From Malus domestica (taxonomy: Eukaryota > Streptophyta > Magnoliopsida > Rosales > Rosaceae): DNA of 64,000 nt. Position 1 is the first letter of the stretch. Every line of letters begins with the position of its first letter. The position numbers and the translations under genes are program-made. Positions 9,476-21,461 of the stretch are shown one piece after another. The notes under the pieces are model-generated. The model was not told where the DNA came from, did not search any database, and saw nothing but the letters and a program-made list of their open reading frames with translations. The stretch is taken from assembly GCF_042453785.1 (NCBI RefSeq), contig NC_091671.1, forward strand, positions 6,766,001-6,830,000, in the 5' to 3' direction.

Positions 9476-11560
9476 GTGCTCCCCTAAGTTCCCGAGTGAG
9501 GGAAACTCCTCGGTTGGGGACTTGCAAGATCCAATCCCTTGAGTAATCACGAAACTTCTAAGTACCGAAGTGTGGTCTGATCTTCATCTGCCCTTCTCTG
9601 GAAGTACCTTTCCTCCATCCGGGAATGGTGTATTTAGCTGATGAAGATGCACAAGGTAATGTATCAATTTCACTTTGAAGCTTACTTGTAGTTTCGGGCT
9701 TGGTCAAGTGCGATACAAACCCTATAGTAGGAGTCCCCCAAGTCGCCGAGCTAGGAGATCTGCCGAAAGAGGTGACAGACAAGGTAAGCAGTCAAACTTC
9801 CAAGTAAGCAACCCAGGATCAGAGGTTTGACTTCGGCTTCCGGTTGATTGTTCTCCTTCTCCTTGTCTCTCATTCAACTGCCAGGATAAGGAGAAGCAAA
9901 TGGATAAGAGATGATATGAGATACTTTTGCTTTTGAAGAAGTAACTTTCCACAGGCTTATTCTTGAACTGTGCTGGAGGGTTTTCTGGTGCCCTTCAGAG
10001 TATAAGGCCGACTCAAAAATTTGAGGGTCAAAACAAGTCCATCAAATCTAGAGTACGTTCGACCTTGATGATATGGGATACTTTTGCTGTTGACGGAATA
10101 ATGAATGTGGTATGGAAAGGTGTCGTGCTGTAGTGATCTGTTTCAGCTCACCGTTGAACCTTCTGCTTCAATCTTTTGCATGGCAGAAGTGGTGTGCAAC
10201 CTTTGCATTTAAATGGTCCTTCAGAACATTCCTTCATAGTGACTCATCCACGCTTGGCAGCTTCAGTGTAAAGAGCCAATATCTGATCAACTGTCATGAG
10301 GTATTTGCCGGTGGAATTCGTGACCTTGACAGCAGTTGAGGATGAGTACTCGAGAGCAATGCTAAGTAAGCAACCAGGCAAAGGCTCCAGGCAGTTAGTT
10401 CCAAATTGGAGGTTTGATTTCAGGTTCCGACTGACTGCTCTCTTTCTCCTTGTCCTGCAGGTGTGGACAAGGACAAAGACAAAGACAGGGAGAAAGCATG
10501 ATATGGGATACTCTTGCTTTCGACCCTGATGATATGAGATACTCTTGTTCTTGGTGTGGCTTATTTGCTGAGGTATTATCGGGGGGAAATAAAGCTGAGT
10601 ATTTCGAGAGGTTATGTTGAGGGTGTCTTTTCGAATGCGAGAAAGGGTTGAGCATTTTTGCAGGTTTGCCTGTCCGTTGAGGAGGGAGGTCAATGTATAT
10701 AGGGATTTCCCAATAACAAGTAGTAATGCTATTCCTTTACCCTTCTTGGTCACAGCAATGTAGTGGGAGCTGCCAGCTTCACGTGTTTTAATTTTGTCAG
10801 AGCACTTTGAAAAAGTGGTATGTGGTATCTGGAAAGCTGATGTTACGTGTGAAGATTACAGACAAGCTTTATCTAAGGAAATCTGGCTCTCGAAGTTCTG
10901 AGAGTTGTGCCTCTTCGGTTTTCGAACAAGCAATCCCGTCGAGGATCTGACTCTCGAGATTCGGAAAGCGGTGCTACTCCGATTTTTGAGAAAGTAGTTA
11001 TGTTGGGAGTCTTTTCTCGAATGTGAGTAAAGGTTGGACGTTCTTGCCATCCTGTCTTGCCGCAAAACACGGAGGTCGACACACATAGGGACTTTCCAGT
11101 TGTCAAGCAGTGGTGCTGTTCCTTTACCCTTATGGGTAATAGTAGGGTAGCTGGAACTTCGAAATTCTCGTGCCTAAACTTTGTCAGAGATCTTTGACAA
11201 AGTTATATGTGGTACCCGAGGAGTTGATGGTGCATATGGAGAGCGGTGATTGAACAGTGAGATTCACGTGCTTTCTACTTCACCAGAAATCTTCGACAGA
11301 TTGCCCGTAATTTCCGCAAAGCTGAGTGTGCATGTGACAGGTGCTGACGAGGCTGAAAAAGCAGGTGCTTCTTCGATTTCTGAGATCGGCCCTCGTGGTC
11401 TCTAAGCAGCCCAGCTTTTGAGAAAGCAAACGCCTCTTCGATTTCTGAAGCTCCGTCGAGTGCAGATTTTTATAGAGGCTGACATTAAGTTCCACAGCAC
11501 ACTTGAATCTCTACCAGTAGAAGCTCATTTCTTGCACTTCTAAGATCTTGATTTGTCTGA
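9476..11560. repeat. Hypervariable 3' region with diverged internal duplications
   Basis: Within the Tat element. Blocks recur in altered form: GTTATGTTGAGGGTGTCTTT at about 10611 and GTTATGTTGGGAGTCTTTTC at about 10996, each followed by TTCCTTTACCC and TTTGTCAGAG blocks at matching distance (offset about 385 bp). GATATGGGATACTTTTGCT-like blocks occur at about 9915, 10068, 10500 and 10532. No intact coding region is seen. Confidence 0.6.
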
Positions 11561-11587
11561 CCTCTTCCCTCTTCAACACATTTGAAA

Positions 11588-12262
11588 ATGTATGGACCCT
11601 TCGACCGTCGTTTTGACTTGAACCTTGGAGAAGAGACAGACACGCCTTCTCCAGACAACATATGGCGCCCATCCTTCATATCCCCTACTGGTCCTCTTAC
11701 CGTTGGGGATTCTGTGATGAAGAATGATATGACCGCTGCAGTGGTGGCCAGGAACCTTCTCACTCCCAAAGATAACAGACTACTTTCCAAACGGTCTGAT
11801 GAGTTGGCTGTTAAGGACTCTCTGGCTCTTAGTGTTCAGTGTGCAGGTTCTGTGTCTAATATGGCCCAACGCCTATTTGCTAGAACCCGCCAAGTTGAAT
11901 CATTGGCTGCTGAAGTGATGAGTCTCAAACAGGAGATTAGAGGGCTCAAGCATGAGAATAAGCAGTTGCACCGGCTCGCCCATGACTATGCTACAAACAT
12001 GAAGAGGAAGCTTGACCAGATAAAGGAATCTGATGGTAAGGTTTTACTTGATCATCAGCGGTTTGTGGGTTTGTTCCAAAGGCATTTATTGCCTTCGTCC
12101 TCTGGGGCTGTACCTGGTAATGAAGCTTCAAATGATGAACCTCCAATGCCTCCTCATTCTGGGGTTTTGTCAAGTACTGAGGCTCTGGATAACCACCCTC
12201 CGGTGCTTTCTCTTTCTGGGGCTCTACCGACTGCTGAGACTTCCCCTAAGCAACCTTTGTGA
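11588..12262 (+). CDS. Antisense coiled-coil ORF in the Tat element 3' region
   Basis: An open frame of 224 codons from the ATG at 11588 (MYGPFDRRFDLNLGEETDTP) on the strand opposite gag-pol, between integrase and the 3' LTR. Visible parts: an acidic N-terminus, a conserved-looking middle (DNIWRPSFISPTGPLTVGDS), a long heptad-like coiled coil about residues 100-150 (QVESLAAEVMSLKQEIRGLK), then a Pro/Ser-rich tail with three imperfect repeats of about 22 residues (PPMPPHSGVLSSTEALDNH type). Additional ORFs in sense or antisense at this place are known in Tat-lineage elements of plants; their function is not known. I see no enzymatic motif and no intron need. Whether it is expressed from its own promoter cannot be told. 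Confidence 0.7.
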   Translation: MYGPFDRRFDLNLGEETDTPSPDNIWRPSFISPTGPLTVGDSVMKNDMTAAVVARNLLTPKDNRLLSKRSDELAVKDSLALSVQCAGSVSNMAQRLFARTRQVESLAAEVMSLKQEIRGLKHENKQLHRLAHDYATNMKRKLDQIKESDGKVLLDHQRFVGLFQRHLLPSSSGAVPGNEASNDEPPMPPHSGVLSSTEALDNHPPVLSLSGALPTAETSPKQPL

Positions 12263-12462
12263 AGGCTCCCTTTTGTTTGTTTATTTTGACTCATGTATAT
12301 GTACATATTTGTGGCTTATCGAAAATATTAATAAATAAGCTTTGCTTCATTTCAACATATTGTGTTAAATACACCAAAGCCTTCTTCATAAAGTTCTTTG
12401 AATTTTTGCTTTTGTTGAAACCTGTATTGTTGAAGCTTTGTGAGTGAAGCATGTAGTTTGAG

Positions 12463-12640
12463 GTAGTGTTCCCTTAATTTCCCGAGTGAGGAAAACTTCT
12501 CGGTTGGAGACTTGAAAAATCCAAGTCACTGAGTGGTTGTGAGACTGTCGAGTATCAAGGTGCAGTAGCATATGGTGGGAGTCCCCCAAGTCTTCAGGCG
12601 AAGAGAGTTGCCGAATGAGGTGTCTAGCTAGTAGTCAATG
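12463..12640. repeat. Second copy of the LTR-adjacent segment
   Basis: The stretch GTTCCCTTAATTTCCCGAGT, CTCGGTTGGAGACTTG and GTCCCCCAAGTC repeats, with changes, the order found right next to the 3' LTR at 9478-9790. This points to an internal duplication of about 3 kb offset inside the element. Confidence 0.65.
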
Positions 12641-12754
12641 TCATGAGTAGGAAAACTTCACTTGTTTCTTTTCGAAGTGGTAACCCAGGGCTCTTTCTTC
12701 ATATATTGTTTTTTGTTATGAAGATGTGTTAGGCCCAAAGAAGTGGAGGCCTAG

Positions 12755-12758
<4 letters not shown>

Positions 12759-12800
<42 letters not shown>
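12759..12800. repeat. Long poly(T) tract
   Basis: About 42 consecutive T residues inside the Tat element 3' region. Length in an assembly is unreliable for such tracts. Confidence 0.85.
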
Positions 12801-12803
<3 letters not shown>

Positions 12804-13028
12804 CCCTCCCTTTTTCTTTGGAATGTTTGTACAGATATCTATAATGTGGCCTTTGTCATGATTTTGGAGGATGGGTGTATTCGAATCCAATGAGGGGTAG
12901 GATATGACTCATTATCATGTGCCATGATTTTGTCTTCCTTTAGCTTTTCTTTTGCTTTGCTTTACCATTTTTGCTTTCCTTTAGTCTTCCTTTAGCTTTT
13001 CTTCAATATAACACCATTTTCTGTGGCT

Positions 13029-13640
13029 CAGATCGCAAAACCATCTTCATGAAAGTTGTTCCTTAGCTCGTGAACTACAACATATCCGAATTGGAGATCC
13101 ATCGGAGCAGTACAACTCCAGAAATTCAGGTATGATGAGTGATTGTTCGTCATTTGTATATCAACGCGTCAGACTTGTTGTGAGCTTCAAAAACTCCATT
13201 TTCTCTTGCTCAGATCAACATACTTTCTTCATCGAAGTTGTTCCTTAACTTGTGAACTACAACATATCCAAAATTGAGATCCCTCGGAGCTGTATAACTC
13301 AAGAAATTCAGGTATGATGAATGACTGGTTATTATTTTTCTGTCAACCCGTCAGATTTGTTGTGAGCTTCGAAACTCCATTTTCTATTGTTCAGATCAAC
13401 ATACTTTCTTCATCGAAGTTGTTCCTTAACTTGTGAACTACAACATATCCAAAATTGAGATCCCTCGGAGCTGTATAACTCAAGAAATTCAGGTATGATG
13501 AATGACTGGTTATTATTTTTCTGTCAACCCGTCAGATTTGTTGTGAGCTTCGAAACTCCATTTTCTATTGTTCAGATCAGCATGCTTTCTTCATTGAAGT
13601 TGTTCCTCATCGTCTCTTTCATAACATATCAAAAATTCAG
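13029..13640. repeat. Tandem repeat of about 181 bp, four copies
   Basis: Units start at CAGATC near 13029, 13211, 13392 and 13573, giving a period of 181-182 bp. Copies 2 and 3 are almost identical, copy 1 is diverged, copy 4 is partial and diverged. Recurrent blocks are GAAGTTGTTCCTTAACTTGT, GAACTACAACATATCC and AAATTCAGGTATGATGA. It lies in the Tat element between the antisense ORF and integrase. Tat-lineage 3' regions are known sources of satellite DNA. Confidence 0.88.
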
Positions 13641-14165
13641 AATGAACTAATGGTTAAATATTTCCAGATCTTCGAAACATCACAGCAGCTTCGAAATCTG
13701 CAAGAATCCGACTGTCATGTTTGGAGCTTCAACACTTTAATTTCCGTCGCTCAAACAGAAATGGTTCCTTCTTGAAAGTTGTTCATATGCTCAAGAACTA
13801 TAGGGTGTCCAAAATTCAGCTCCATTGGAGAAGAGCAGAGGTTGCAGAAATTTGATAGATGAAAGGAGGCGGAAGAGGGAGAGAGAGAAAAAGTCTCTTG
13901 GGTTGGATTTCTATTTTGGGGCAGATTCCAATTTTTGTAGCACCTTCATTATTGATGAATTGCTTGTACTTTTGTCCATTATGAAACTTGGGACTTTGGC
14001 TTGTTGTTGGATCTATTATAATATGTTTGGGAACATATATAAGTGAATAAATAAGAAGGAAAATTTTGGGCCCTTGTGGGTGTAAAACAAAAAATGTTTA
14101 TGTTTACCCAAGTGTTTTTGTACAAGTTCACGGGCATCTTGGGTTTTGTGAACAAAATTTGTTTA

Positions 14166-14560
14166 TTTGGAGCAAGGTTTTGTGTTGAAGCTTTGTAGGT
14201 GAAGCTTTGGTGTTGAAGCTTTGTAGGTGAAGCTTTGTAGATGAAGCTTTCTAGGTGAAGCTTTGATGGTGAAGCTTTGTAGATGAAGCTTTGTAGATGA
14301 AGCTTTCGAGGTGAAGCTTTGATGGTGAAGCTTTGTAGATGAAGCTTTCTGGGTGAAGCTATGTAGGTGAAGCTTTGTAGATGAAGCTTTCGAGGTGAAG
14401 CTTTGATGGTGAAGCTTTGTAGATGAAGCTTTCTGGGTGAAGCTATGTAGGTGAAGCTTTGTAGATGAAGCTTTCGAGGTGAAGCTTTGATGGTGAAGCT
14501 TTGTAGATGAAGCTTTCTGGGTGAAGCTATGTAGGTGAAGCTTTGTAGGTGAAGTTTTTT
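14166..14560. repeat. 14 bp minisatellite with 84 bp higher-order unit
   Basis: The basic unit is GAAGCTTTGTAGAT and variants, each with a HindIII-type AAGCTT core. Variants recur in a fixed order of six, giving an 84 bp higher-order period (GAAGCTATGTAGG at about 14355, 14439 and 14523). It lies in the Tat element just past the integrase end. The minus-strand frame across it (HSFTQKASSTKLHHQSFTSK type) is a product of the repeat, not a gene. Confidence 0.9.
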
Positions 14561-14861
14561 GGCTGTGTATGAATAGATCTATTGTTTGGATATAAGCCAT
14601 TGTTTGGTTGTTCCTTTCTTTGTATAGTCTTGTCGACACATACTTAGATTTTGTTTCGTGTTGGATATATCTGCTTTGAGGTTTCAACACTTGAGTGTTC
14701 CATTGCTAGGAATGTAAAAGAGTGAGGGCCAAGTTGGCTAAATTACCTCTTTAGTGAATTCATTGCCAAATGGCCTTCATTACATAGGATGCCGAACGGC
14801 TATAGCTCAACACTTGTACATCGTGAGTCTATTTGTAGTAGTACTTCAAGTGATCAGCGTT

Positions 14862-17800
14862 CTATGGATGGCCAAGGGTCTTGCCATCGGAGCTTCTAAG
14901 TGTGTAAGAGCCAGGGCGACTGATGCCAATGACTTCATACGGTCCATCCCAGTTTGGACTAAGTGTGCCTTCACTCGGGACTCTGTCGCAGAGTAATCTT
15001 TTCTTTAAGACCCAGTCTCCTATTTTGAAAGAGCGAGGCTTGACCCTAGAGTCATAATAGTTGGAGATGCGCTGCTTGTAGGCGACATTCCTCAAGTGAG
15101 CTTGGTTTCTGTGTTCCTCGACTAAATCCAAGTTGAGGGTGAGTTGTTTGTCATTTTCACTTTGAATGTAGTTCTGGACTCGGAATGTTGCTTGCTCGAG
15201 CTCAACAGGGACAACCGCCTCTGTGCCAAAGGCAAGTGAGAATGGAGTTTCTCCTGTTGAAGTCCGATATGAAGTGCGATATGACCAAAGAACTTGGGGT
15301 ACAAATTCTGGCCAACAGCCTTTAGCTTTGTCCAAGCTGGTTTTCAAAGTGCGCTTGATTATTTTGTTGATGGCCTCAACTTGTCCATTAGACTGGGGAT
15401 GAGCTGGAGAGGCAAAGCATAAGTTGATGTTGAACTTAGAGCAGAACAACCTGAACTTCTTGTTGTCGAACTGTCGCCCATTGTCAGTGACTATCGCATT
15501 GGGAATGCCGAATCTACAAAGGATGTTCTTCCACACGAAGTCTTCTATCTTTGCCTCAGTAATGGTTGCCAAGGGTTCTACTTCGGCCCACTTTGTGAAG
15601 TAGTCCACTGCAACGACTGCGTAACAGACTTTGCCCTTCCCTGCCGGCATTGGGCCGATCAAATCAAGTCCCCACTGGGCGAAGGGCCAAGGGCTGATCA
15701 GAGGAGTAAGAGGCTCTGGAGGGGAATGAGGAATAGCCGCATATCGTTGACATTTGTCACATGAGCGGGATACTTTGATGGCATCCTGGTAGAGTGTTGG
15801 CCAGTAATATCCTTGGCGAAAAGTCTTGTGTGCTAGGGACCGAGATCCAGCATGATCTCCACAGACTCCCTCATGTATTTCCCGAAGGACGATTTCCACC
15901 TCGGCAGGCGTAAGACACCTTAAGTATGGCAGGCTAAAACCTCGCTTATAGAGTTGATCATTGATGATCAGGTAGCGGGTAGACTTGTATCGAATTTGCT
16001 TAGCCTGGACTTTATCATTTGGGAGGGTGCCATGAGCAAGGAAATTATAGATCGGGGTGATCCAACTATCCCCCTGTTGTAAGTTGCATACTTCTGCGGC
16101 CATGGTGCTTGGTGTTGCCAACAGTTCGACATGAATTTTTCTTCCAATCTTGTCTTCCACAGCCGAGGCGAGGCGAGCCAGGGCGTCTGCATGATTGTTT
16201 GCCGCTCGAGGAACTTGGGTGATCTGGTAGTGGAAGTGCTTGAGCAAAAGTTGTGTTTGCGCAAGATATGCTGCCATGGAGCTGTCCTTAGCATCAAAGT
16301 TGTTGGTAACCTGGTTGACCACCAATTGGGAGTCACTGAAAATATCAATTTGTTTAACCCCGAGGTGTTTGGCCAAACGTAATCCTGCTAGAAGGGCTTC
16401 ATACTAGGCCTCATTATTTGATGCCTTGAATTTGAAACGAATAGCATACTCCATTGCTACTTTGTCGGGTGTAGTCAAGACTAGTCCCGCTCCACAGCCC
16501 TGTTGGTTGGATTAGCCATCAACATACAGACTCCATGCTGGGGTTGTTGGTTCTATCTTCTGAGCTTCCGGGGGTAATGAAGCCACTGCTTCAGGTGTAG
16601 AAGCAATGTCAACCGGATATGTGAAGTCGGCAATGAAGTCTGCCACTGCTTGGCCCTTCTCAGCTGGCTTTGGTTGGTAGGAGATGTCAAACTCACCCAA
16701 CGCTATTGCCCATTTGATCATTCGCCCTGAAGTGTCAGGACTTTGGAGTATCTGTCGAAGAGGATAATTGGTAAGCACGATGATGGAGTGCGCTTGGAAG
16801 TAAGGGCGGAGTTTTCGAGCAGACATGACCAATGCCAGAGCCAATTTCTCAATGTTAGAGTACCGTGTCTCCGCATCTTGTAAGGCTTTGCTAGCGTAGT
16901 AGACAGGTCGCTCAATATTCCCATCCTTTCGAATGAGAACGGAACTTACGGCTGAAGCTGATACCGATAGGTAGATAATGAGAATGTCTCCTACCTCGGG
17001 CTTGGAGAGTAGAGGGGCTTTACTCATGTACTCCTTGAGGTTTTTGAATGCCTCTGCACATTCATCAGTCCATGTAATGTACTTCCTACTTCCCTTAAGT
17101 GCTTTAAAAAATGGAGCACATTTGTCTGTGGCCTTAGAAATGAACCTGGTTAAGGCTGCTACCTTGCCAGTAAGGCTCTGGATGTCCTTTGAAGTTACCG
17201 GTTCCTTCATGTCGAGGATTGCTTTGATCTTCTCGGGATTAGCTTCAATGCCTCGTTGGCTAATCATGAAACCTAAGAATTTGCCAGAGCCTACGCCGAA
17301 GGCACATTTGTTGGGGTTTAACCTCATTCGATACCTCTTCAAAATAGTGAAAGTTTCAGATAGGTTGGTGATGTGTTGGTCAGCATGTTTGCTCTTGACT
17401 AACATATCATCAACGTAAACTTCCATGCTCTTCCCAATCTGCTCGGCGAACATTGAGTTGACTAGTCTCTGATAAGTCGCTCCTGCATTCTTTAGGCCGA
17501 AAGGCATGACTTTATAGCAGTATAGTCCTCTGTCGGTAGTGAAGGCTGTGTGTTCTTGATCCGAAGGGTTCATGAGGATTTGGTTGTATCCTGAGTAAGC
17601 ATCCATGAAGCTCAGGAGTTCACACCCGGCCGTAGAATCTATAAGTCTGTCAATAAGAGGAAGAGGGAAACTATCTTTCGGACACCCTTTGTTTAGGTCG
17701 GTGTAGTCAACACACATCCTCCACAAGACCTTTTGAAGCGAAAGACTTTCTTTTGTTGGATTTTTCCTAACAAGGACCACATTTGCTACCCATGTCGGGT

Positions 17801-20800
17801 AATTGACTTCGCGGACAAAGCCTATGCCTTTGAGTTTTTCAACTTCTGCTTTCATTGCCTCGTATCGTTCAGCGTCATAAGATCTTCGCTTCTGTCTCAC
17901 CGGCTTGATCTTGGGGTCAATACTCAAACGATGACAGATGACATCGGGAGAGATGCCTGGCATGTCCTCGTATGACCAGGCGAAGACTTCAGTGTTCTCT
18001 TTCAAAAAAGATATCAATGCTAACCGAAGGGGTGGTGACAATGTGGTGCCAATATTCACCATGCGGTCTGGATGATCTCTTGAGATAGGTACCTTCTCCA
18101 ACTCTTCAGCAGGTTGGGCTTGCTGGGTGAAAGAGTCATCTCGAGGATCATCGGGTTGATTGTTGCTATCAGGAAGATCCAAGTTCGCTTCATCTAGGCT
18201 GGTCTTTGTGACTTGGTCATGTACAGACAGGGTTTCCTTGGGTCCGGGCAAGTGTTGTTGCTTAACTGAAGTGTTGTAACATGATCGTGCACTAAGCTGA
18301 TCTCCTCTGATGTAGCCGTTGCCATGGAGGGTTGGAAATTTCATCAACAGCATATGCGTGGATACCATAGCCTTGAGATCATTGATGCCTGTGCGCCCAA
18401 AGATGACATTGTATGCCGTTGGGCAGTCAACCACTAGGAAGTTAGTGGTAATGGTAGCCGTGTAAGGGCCTGTACCAATAGTAAAGGGTAAATGTATGCT
18501 CCCTAAGGGTTGCACGATATCACCGGAGAAGCTTATCAGAGGAGAAATCGAGCGATCGAGCAAGTGTTCAGCTACACTGAGTGCCCTGAAAGCTTCGGCA
18601 AACATGATATTGACCGAAGCCCCTGTGTCTACGAGGATTCGTCGAACATCAAAGTTGGCTATGTGAGCCTCCACGATCAATGGGTCGTTATGAGGGTAGA
18701 TGATGCCTCTTTCTTCCTCAGGGTAGAAACATATCGGATCCCAGTTAGGCTTTTGATACTTCCCTCCCCTGATGTCTTCCACGTGAAACACTTGGTGACC
18801 AGGCCTCAGAATTCGTTCACTGTTTTTCATGGCCCTATTGGAAGATTCAGATATGGGTGTGCCGCCGCTTATGGAATATATGACATTCACCTGGCGTTGG
18901 TTACGGTTATCCCTTTGAGGGTGAAGGAAGAATTGATCAATTTTTCCTTCTCGTGCCAAAGCTTCAATACGATCACGGAGGATGATACATTTCTCGCTAT
19001 CATGGCCGTTATGCTCATGGTAGCAACAAAACATGCCCGCGTTATTCGGGGGCGTGTAATCTGGGTGCCTCGGCTTTGGCTTTGGTATCAGGTGAGCTAT
19101 GCTGGGGTAAATGGCCGCGCATGTGGCATTCAAGGGCGTGTATGTCTCATACCTTGGGGTAGGGGGTATCTTGACGCGGGTTTGACCCACTGCATTGACT
19201 GCCTGGGGGTGAGCGTTATTGTGGCGATACCCTTGGTTATCGGGATAGTGTCCCTTACTCTTTTTACTGAAATGAGAGTGGTGAGGATGGAAATCCTTCC
19301 TCTTGCCTTGAAATTGATATGTCTGTTGATTCGGCGAAGCATTATGCAAGGCATGGGGAGGTGCCACTGCTGTTTGGAAAGTCGAGGTCTTCTCATTTAG
19401 GTGAGTCTGGCTTCCACCTCCCACTTGTTGATAAAGGATGGTTGTAGGGGGTTTCTCCTGATATGTCTTTGCCTCGGCGGAGGCATGGTTATAAGCCTGC
19501 GCCATCACCTCAGAGTAAGTCTTCCAAGTATTGGCATTGATCATGTATTTAAAGAAACAATCACGTAGGCCTGCCGTGAAGGCTTTGAGGGCAGTCTTGT
19601 CGTCTGCCTCGGCACACCGGGAGTATTCATAGCTGAAGCGGCCAGCATACATACGTAATGACTCGTCTGGCTTCTGGCGGATAGTGTACAGGTCATCTGC
19701 AGAGTGCAAGCGATCGGTTTGGAAAATGTGTTGGGAAACAAATAGTTTCCTCAATTCCTCAAATGAGTCTACCGTCTCAGGTGTAAGACGACAATACCAA
19801 TTTAGAGCTCCGCCAGAGAGGGTGGAGGGGAAGAGAAGACATCGCTCTTCGTCGGTGTGCATCCGGTATGCCATGGTGGACTCAAAGAGGTTAAGGTGCT
19901 CAATCGGGTCCTCTTTTCCAGTATAAAGTTGCAAGCCAAGCTTTTGCTTTGTCTTTGCTTGAAGGGGGGTGTTGAGGATCCTCCTTGTAAGAGGGCCAGG
20001 CCTGGGTTGGTTCCAGTCAGGTATTTCAGCCTGACGTTCAGCCTTCAACTTGTTTACTTCCTCAAGAAGTTGTAGGACAAGGGGGTCCTGAGCGGAGTTA
20101 GGTGCCACTGGAGCTTTCTTTCGTAAATCTCCATCTCCTCTTGGAATTAGGAAGGTTTGATCAAGGGCATGTGATTTTTCCCTGGACTCGCTGTACTGGC
20201 TTCCAGGGTATGTCTGTCGGAACACCTCTGAGTCCCCTGTACCCTCATGTCTCTCTAGGACTTGTTGCCCCTTCCCCAAATTGGTGGCCGGCTCGGGCCG
20301 TGGCAGGGGACCGAGTCTCTCAGAAATCCTTGGGTCATTGATCTTTGAGCTTATATGGATGGAATTCTCTCGACGTTGCTTCAGGAAATCCCGACAATCG
20401 CGAAAGACGGCTTTCGATCCTTCTGCCCCTTCAGCAAAGAGGTGTCTCCCTCCACTTCTCATGGTTCGGGTCGAAGCAACTGGGTTAAGAGAAGCCTCAT
20501 GTTGATTATCAAGTCGAGGGGTAATCTGTTCCCTATCAGGGATATCTATGTCGAATGCATGTGACCCTCCATGTTGGAGGGCACCCAGTTGATGGTTGAC
20601 TTCCACGGGGGCAACAAGCTCGCGTGTCTGAGCTTGCCTAGCTTCGTGGAGTGTCTCGAAGAGCTTCTCATATTGCTCCTGGAGGACCTCATTCCTCATT
20701 GCTATCTTGTTGTTCTGAGCTTCCAACTCATCGACTTTAGCTTGAAGAAGAACTCGTTTTCCTTCCTTCTTTCGTTGTTTCGCACTATGTGCAAGGGGGG

Positions 20801-20837
20801 TGTCATTATGTGTGCTGTGGCTTCCTTCGCTTCCCAT
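14862..20837 (-). other. gag-pol region of the Tat element
   Basis: Fossil coding region of the Tat element. The likely start is the Met of MGSEGSHSTHNDTP, because the frame upstream of it runs into the LTR. Order of parts on the minus strand: gag with a coiled-coil N-terminus (KVDELEAQNNKIAMRNEVLQ), a capsid-like domain, a CCYHEHNGH zinc-knuckle-like segment, aspartic protease (ILVDTGASVNIM), reverse transcriptase (VDYTDLNKGCPKDSFPLP and YVDDMLVKSK), RNase H, archaeal-type RNase H (DIFSDSQLVVNQV), and integrase (HH-CC finger CDKCQRY, then DYFTKWAEVEPL and DNGRQFDN). A plus-strand frame opposite gag at 18510-19400 is a shadow. Confidence 0.9.
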
Positions 20838-20943
20838 GTTGGAGAGGGATGCCTGGTCAAAAGAAAGTGTACGAATGATAGAAACCAGCTTGACACAGCT
20901 GAAGAGAGTAGGAATAAGTGTCGTTCCCACAGACGGCGCCAAA

Positions 20944-21456
20944 TGTTGATGCACAAAATCAGCGAAGACTTTGGTACAACAGAAAGTGTCAGGTTTTGTG
21001 ACCTTCGCTTGGTTGCTTCGGTCACTAGTGAGGATAAGTACGTAAATGAATAGAGACAGAGAAGCAAACACAGGATGTACGTGGTTCACCCAGATTGGCT
21101 ACGTCCACGGAGTAGAGGAGTTCTTATTAGTAGTGAAGGGCTTACACAAGTACAAAGGATCAAGCTCTCAATTTAGTGAGTTCTTGTGAATGATTTTAAC
21201 ACAAATGGCATTAGGCCATATTGTGGGGGAATGACCCCTATTTATAGAAAAACTTGTAGCTTTGTCACATTGACATGTGTCATGTTATGATTGGTTCTTG
21301 ATGTCGACACGTGCTGCGCTCTGATTGGCTTCTAATCTTGACACGTGTCGAGTAGTGATTGGCCTCCTGGTCGGAGGGGAACTCTTCTGGGTCCTTGACA
21401 GTATAGCGTTGGCCGGTGCTCGGTAGTTTCGGGATTGGTCAAGTATGGTACAAACA
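20944..21456 (-). repeat. 5' LTR of the Tat element
   Basis: A 513 bp terminal repeat, TGTTGATGCAC...ACAAACA on the plus strand. It is followed inward on the minus strand by the primer binding site at about 20924-20943. Confidence 0.92.
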
Positions 21457-21461
21457 AATCG

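Larger units (their letters stand above)
8962..21456 (-). mobile_element. Ty3/gypsy LTR element, Tat lineage (Retand-like), nearly whole
   Basis: Boundaries are LTRs at 8962-9475 and 20944-21456, TG...CA ends, and a perfect 5 bp target duplication AATCG. Reading on the minus strand: a primer binding site abutting the 5' LTR (TGGCGCCGTCTGTGGGAACG, tRNA-Asp-like), gag from about 20.8 kb, protease with DTGAS near 18.6 kb, reverse transcriptase with YVDD near 17.4 kb, Ty3-type RNase H, a second archaeal-type RNase H near 16.2-16.5 kb, then integrase to about 14.9 kb. The second RNase H defines the Tat lineage (Ogre, Retand, TatII). About 5.4 kb between integrase and the 3' LTR holds tandem repeats and an antisense ORF. 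LTRs differ at about four positions in 514, implying a young insertion, likely well under one million years at usual plant rates. Coding part is nearly open, with about one break. Confidence 0.93.

Noticed and set aside
13029-14560. CRISPR-like arrays
   Set aside because: Direct tandem repeats without spacers in a plant retroelement; the nuclear plant setting excludes CRISPR.
14163-14690. 175-codon minus-strand frame of repeated HSFTQKASSTKLH type
   Set aside because: Produced by the 14 bp minisatellite (42 bp is 14 codons), not a gene.
18510-19400. 296-codon plus-strand frame inside the Tat element
   Set aside because: Mirror of gag-pol coding on the minus strand; no domain, and composition is what the opposite frame imposes.
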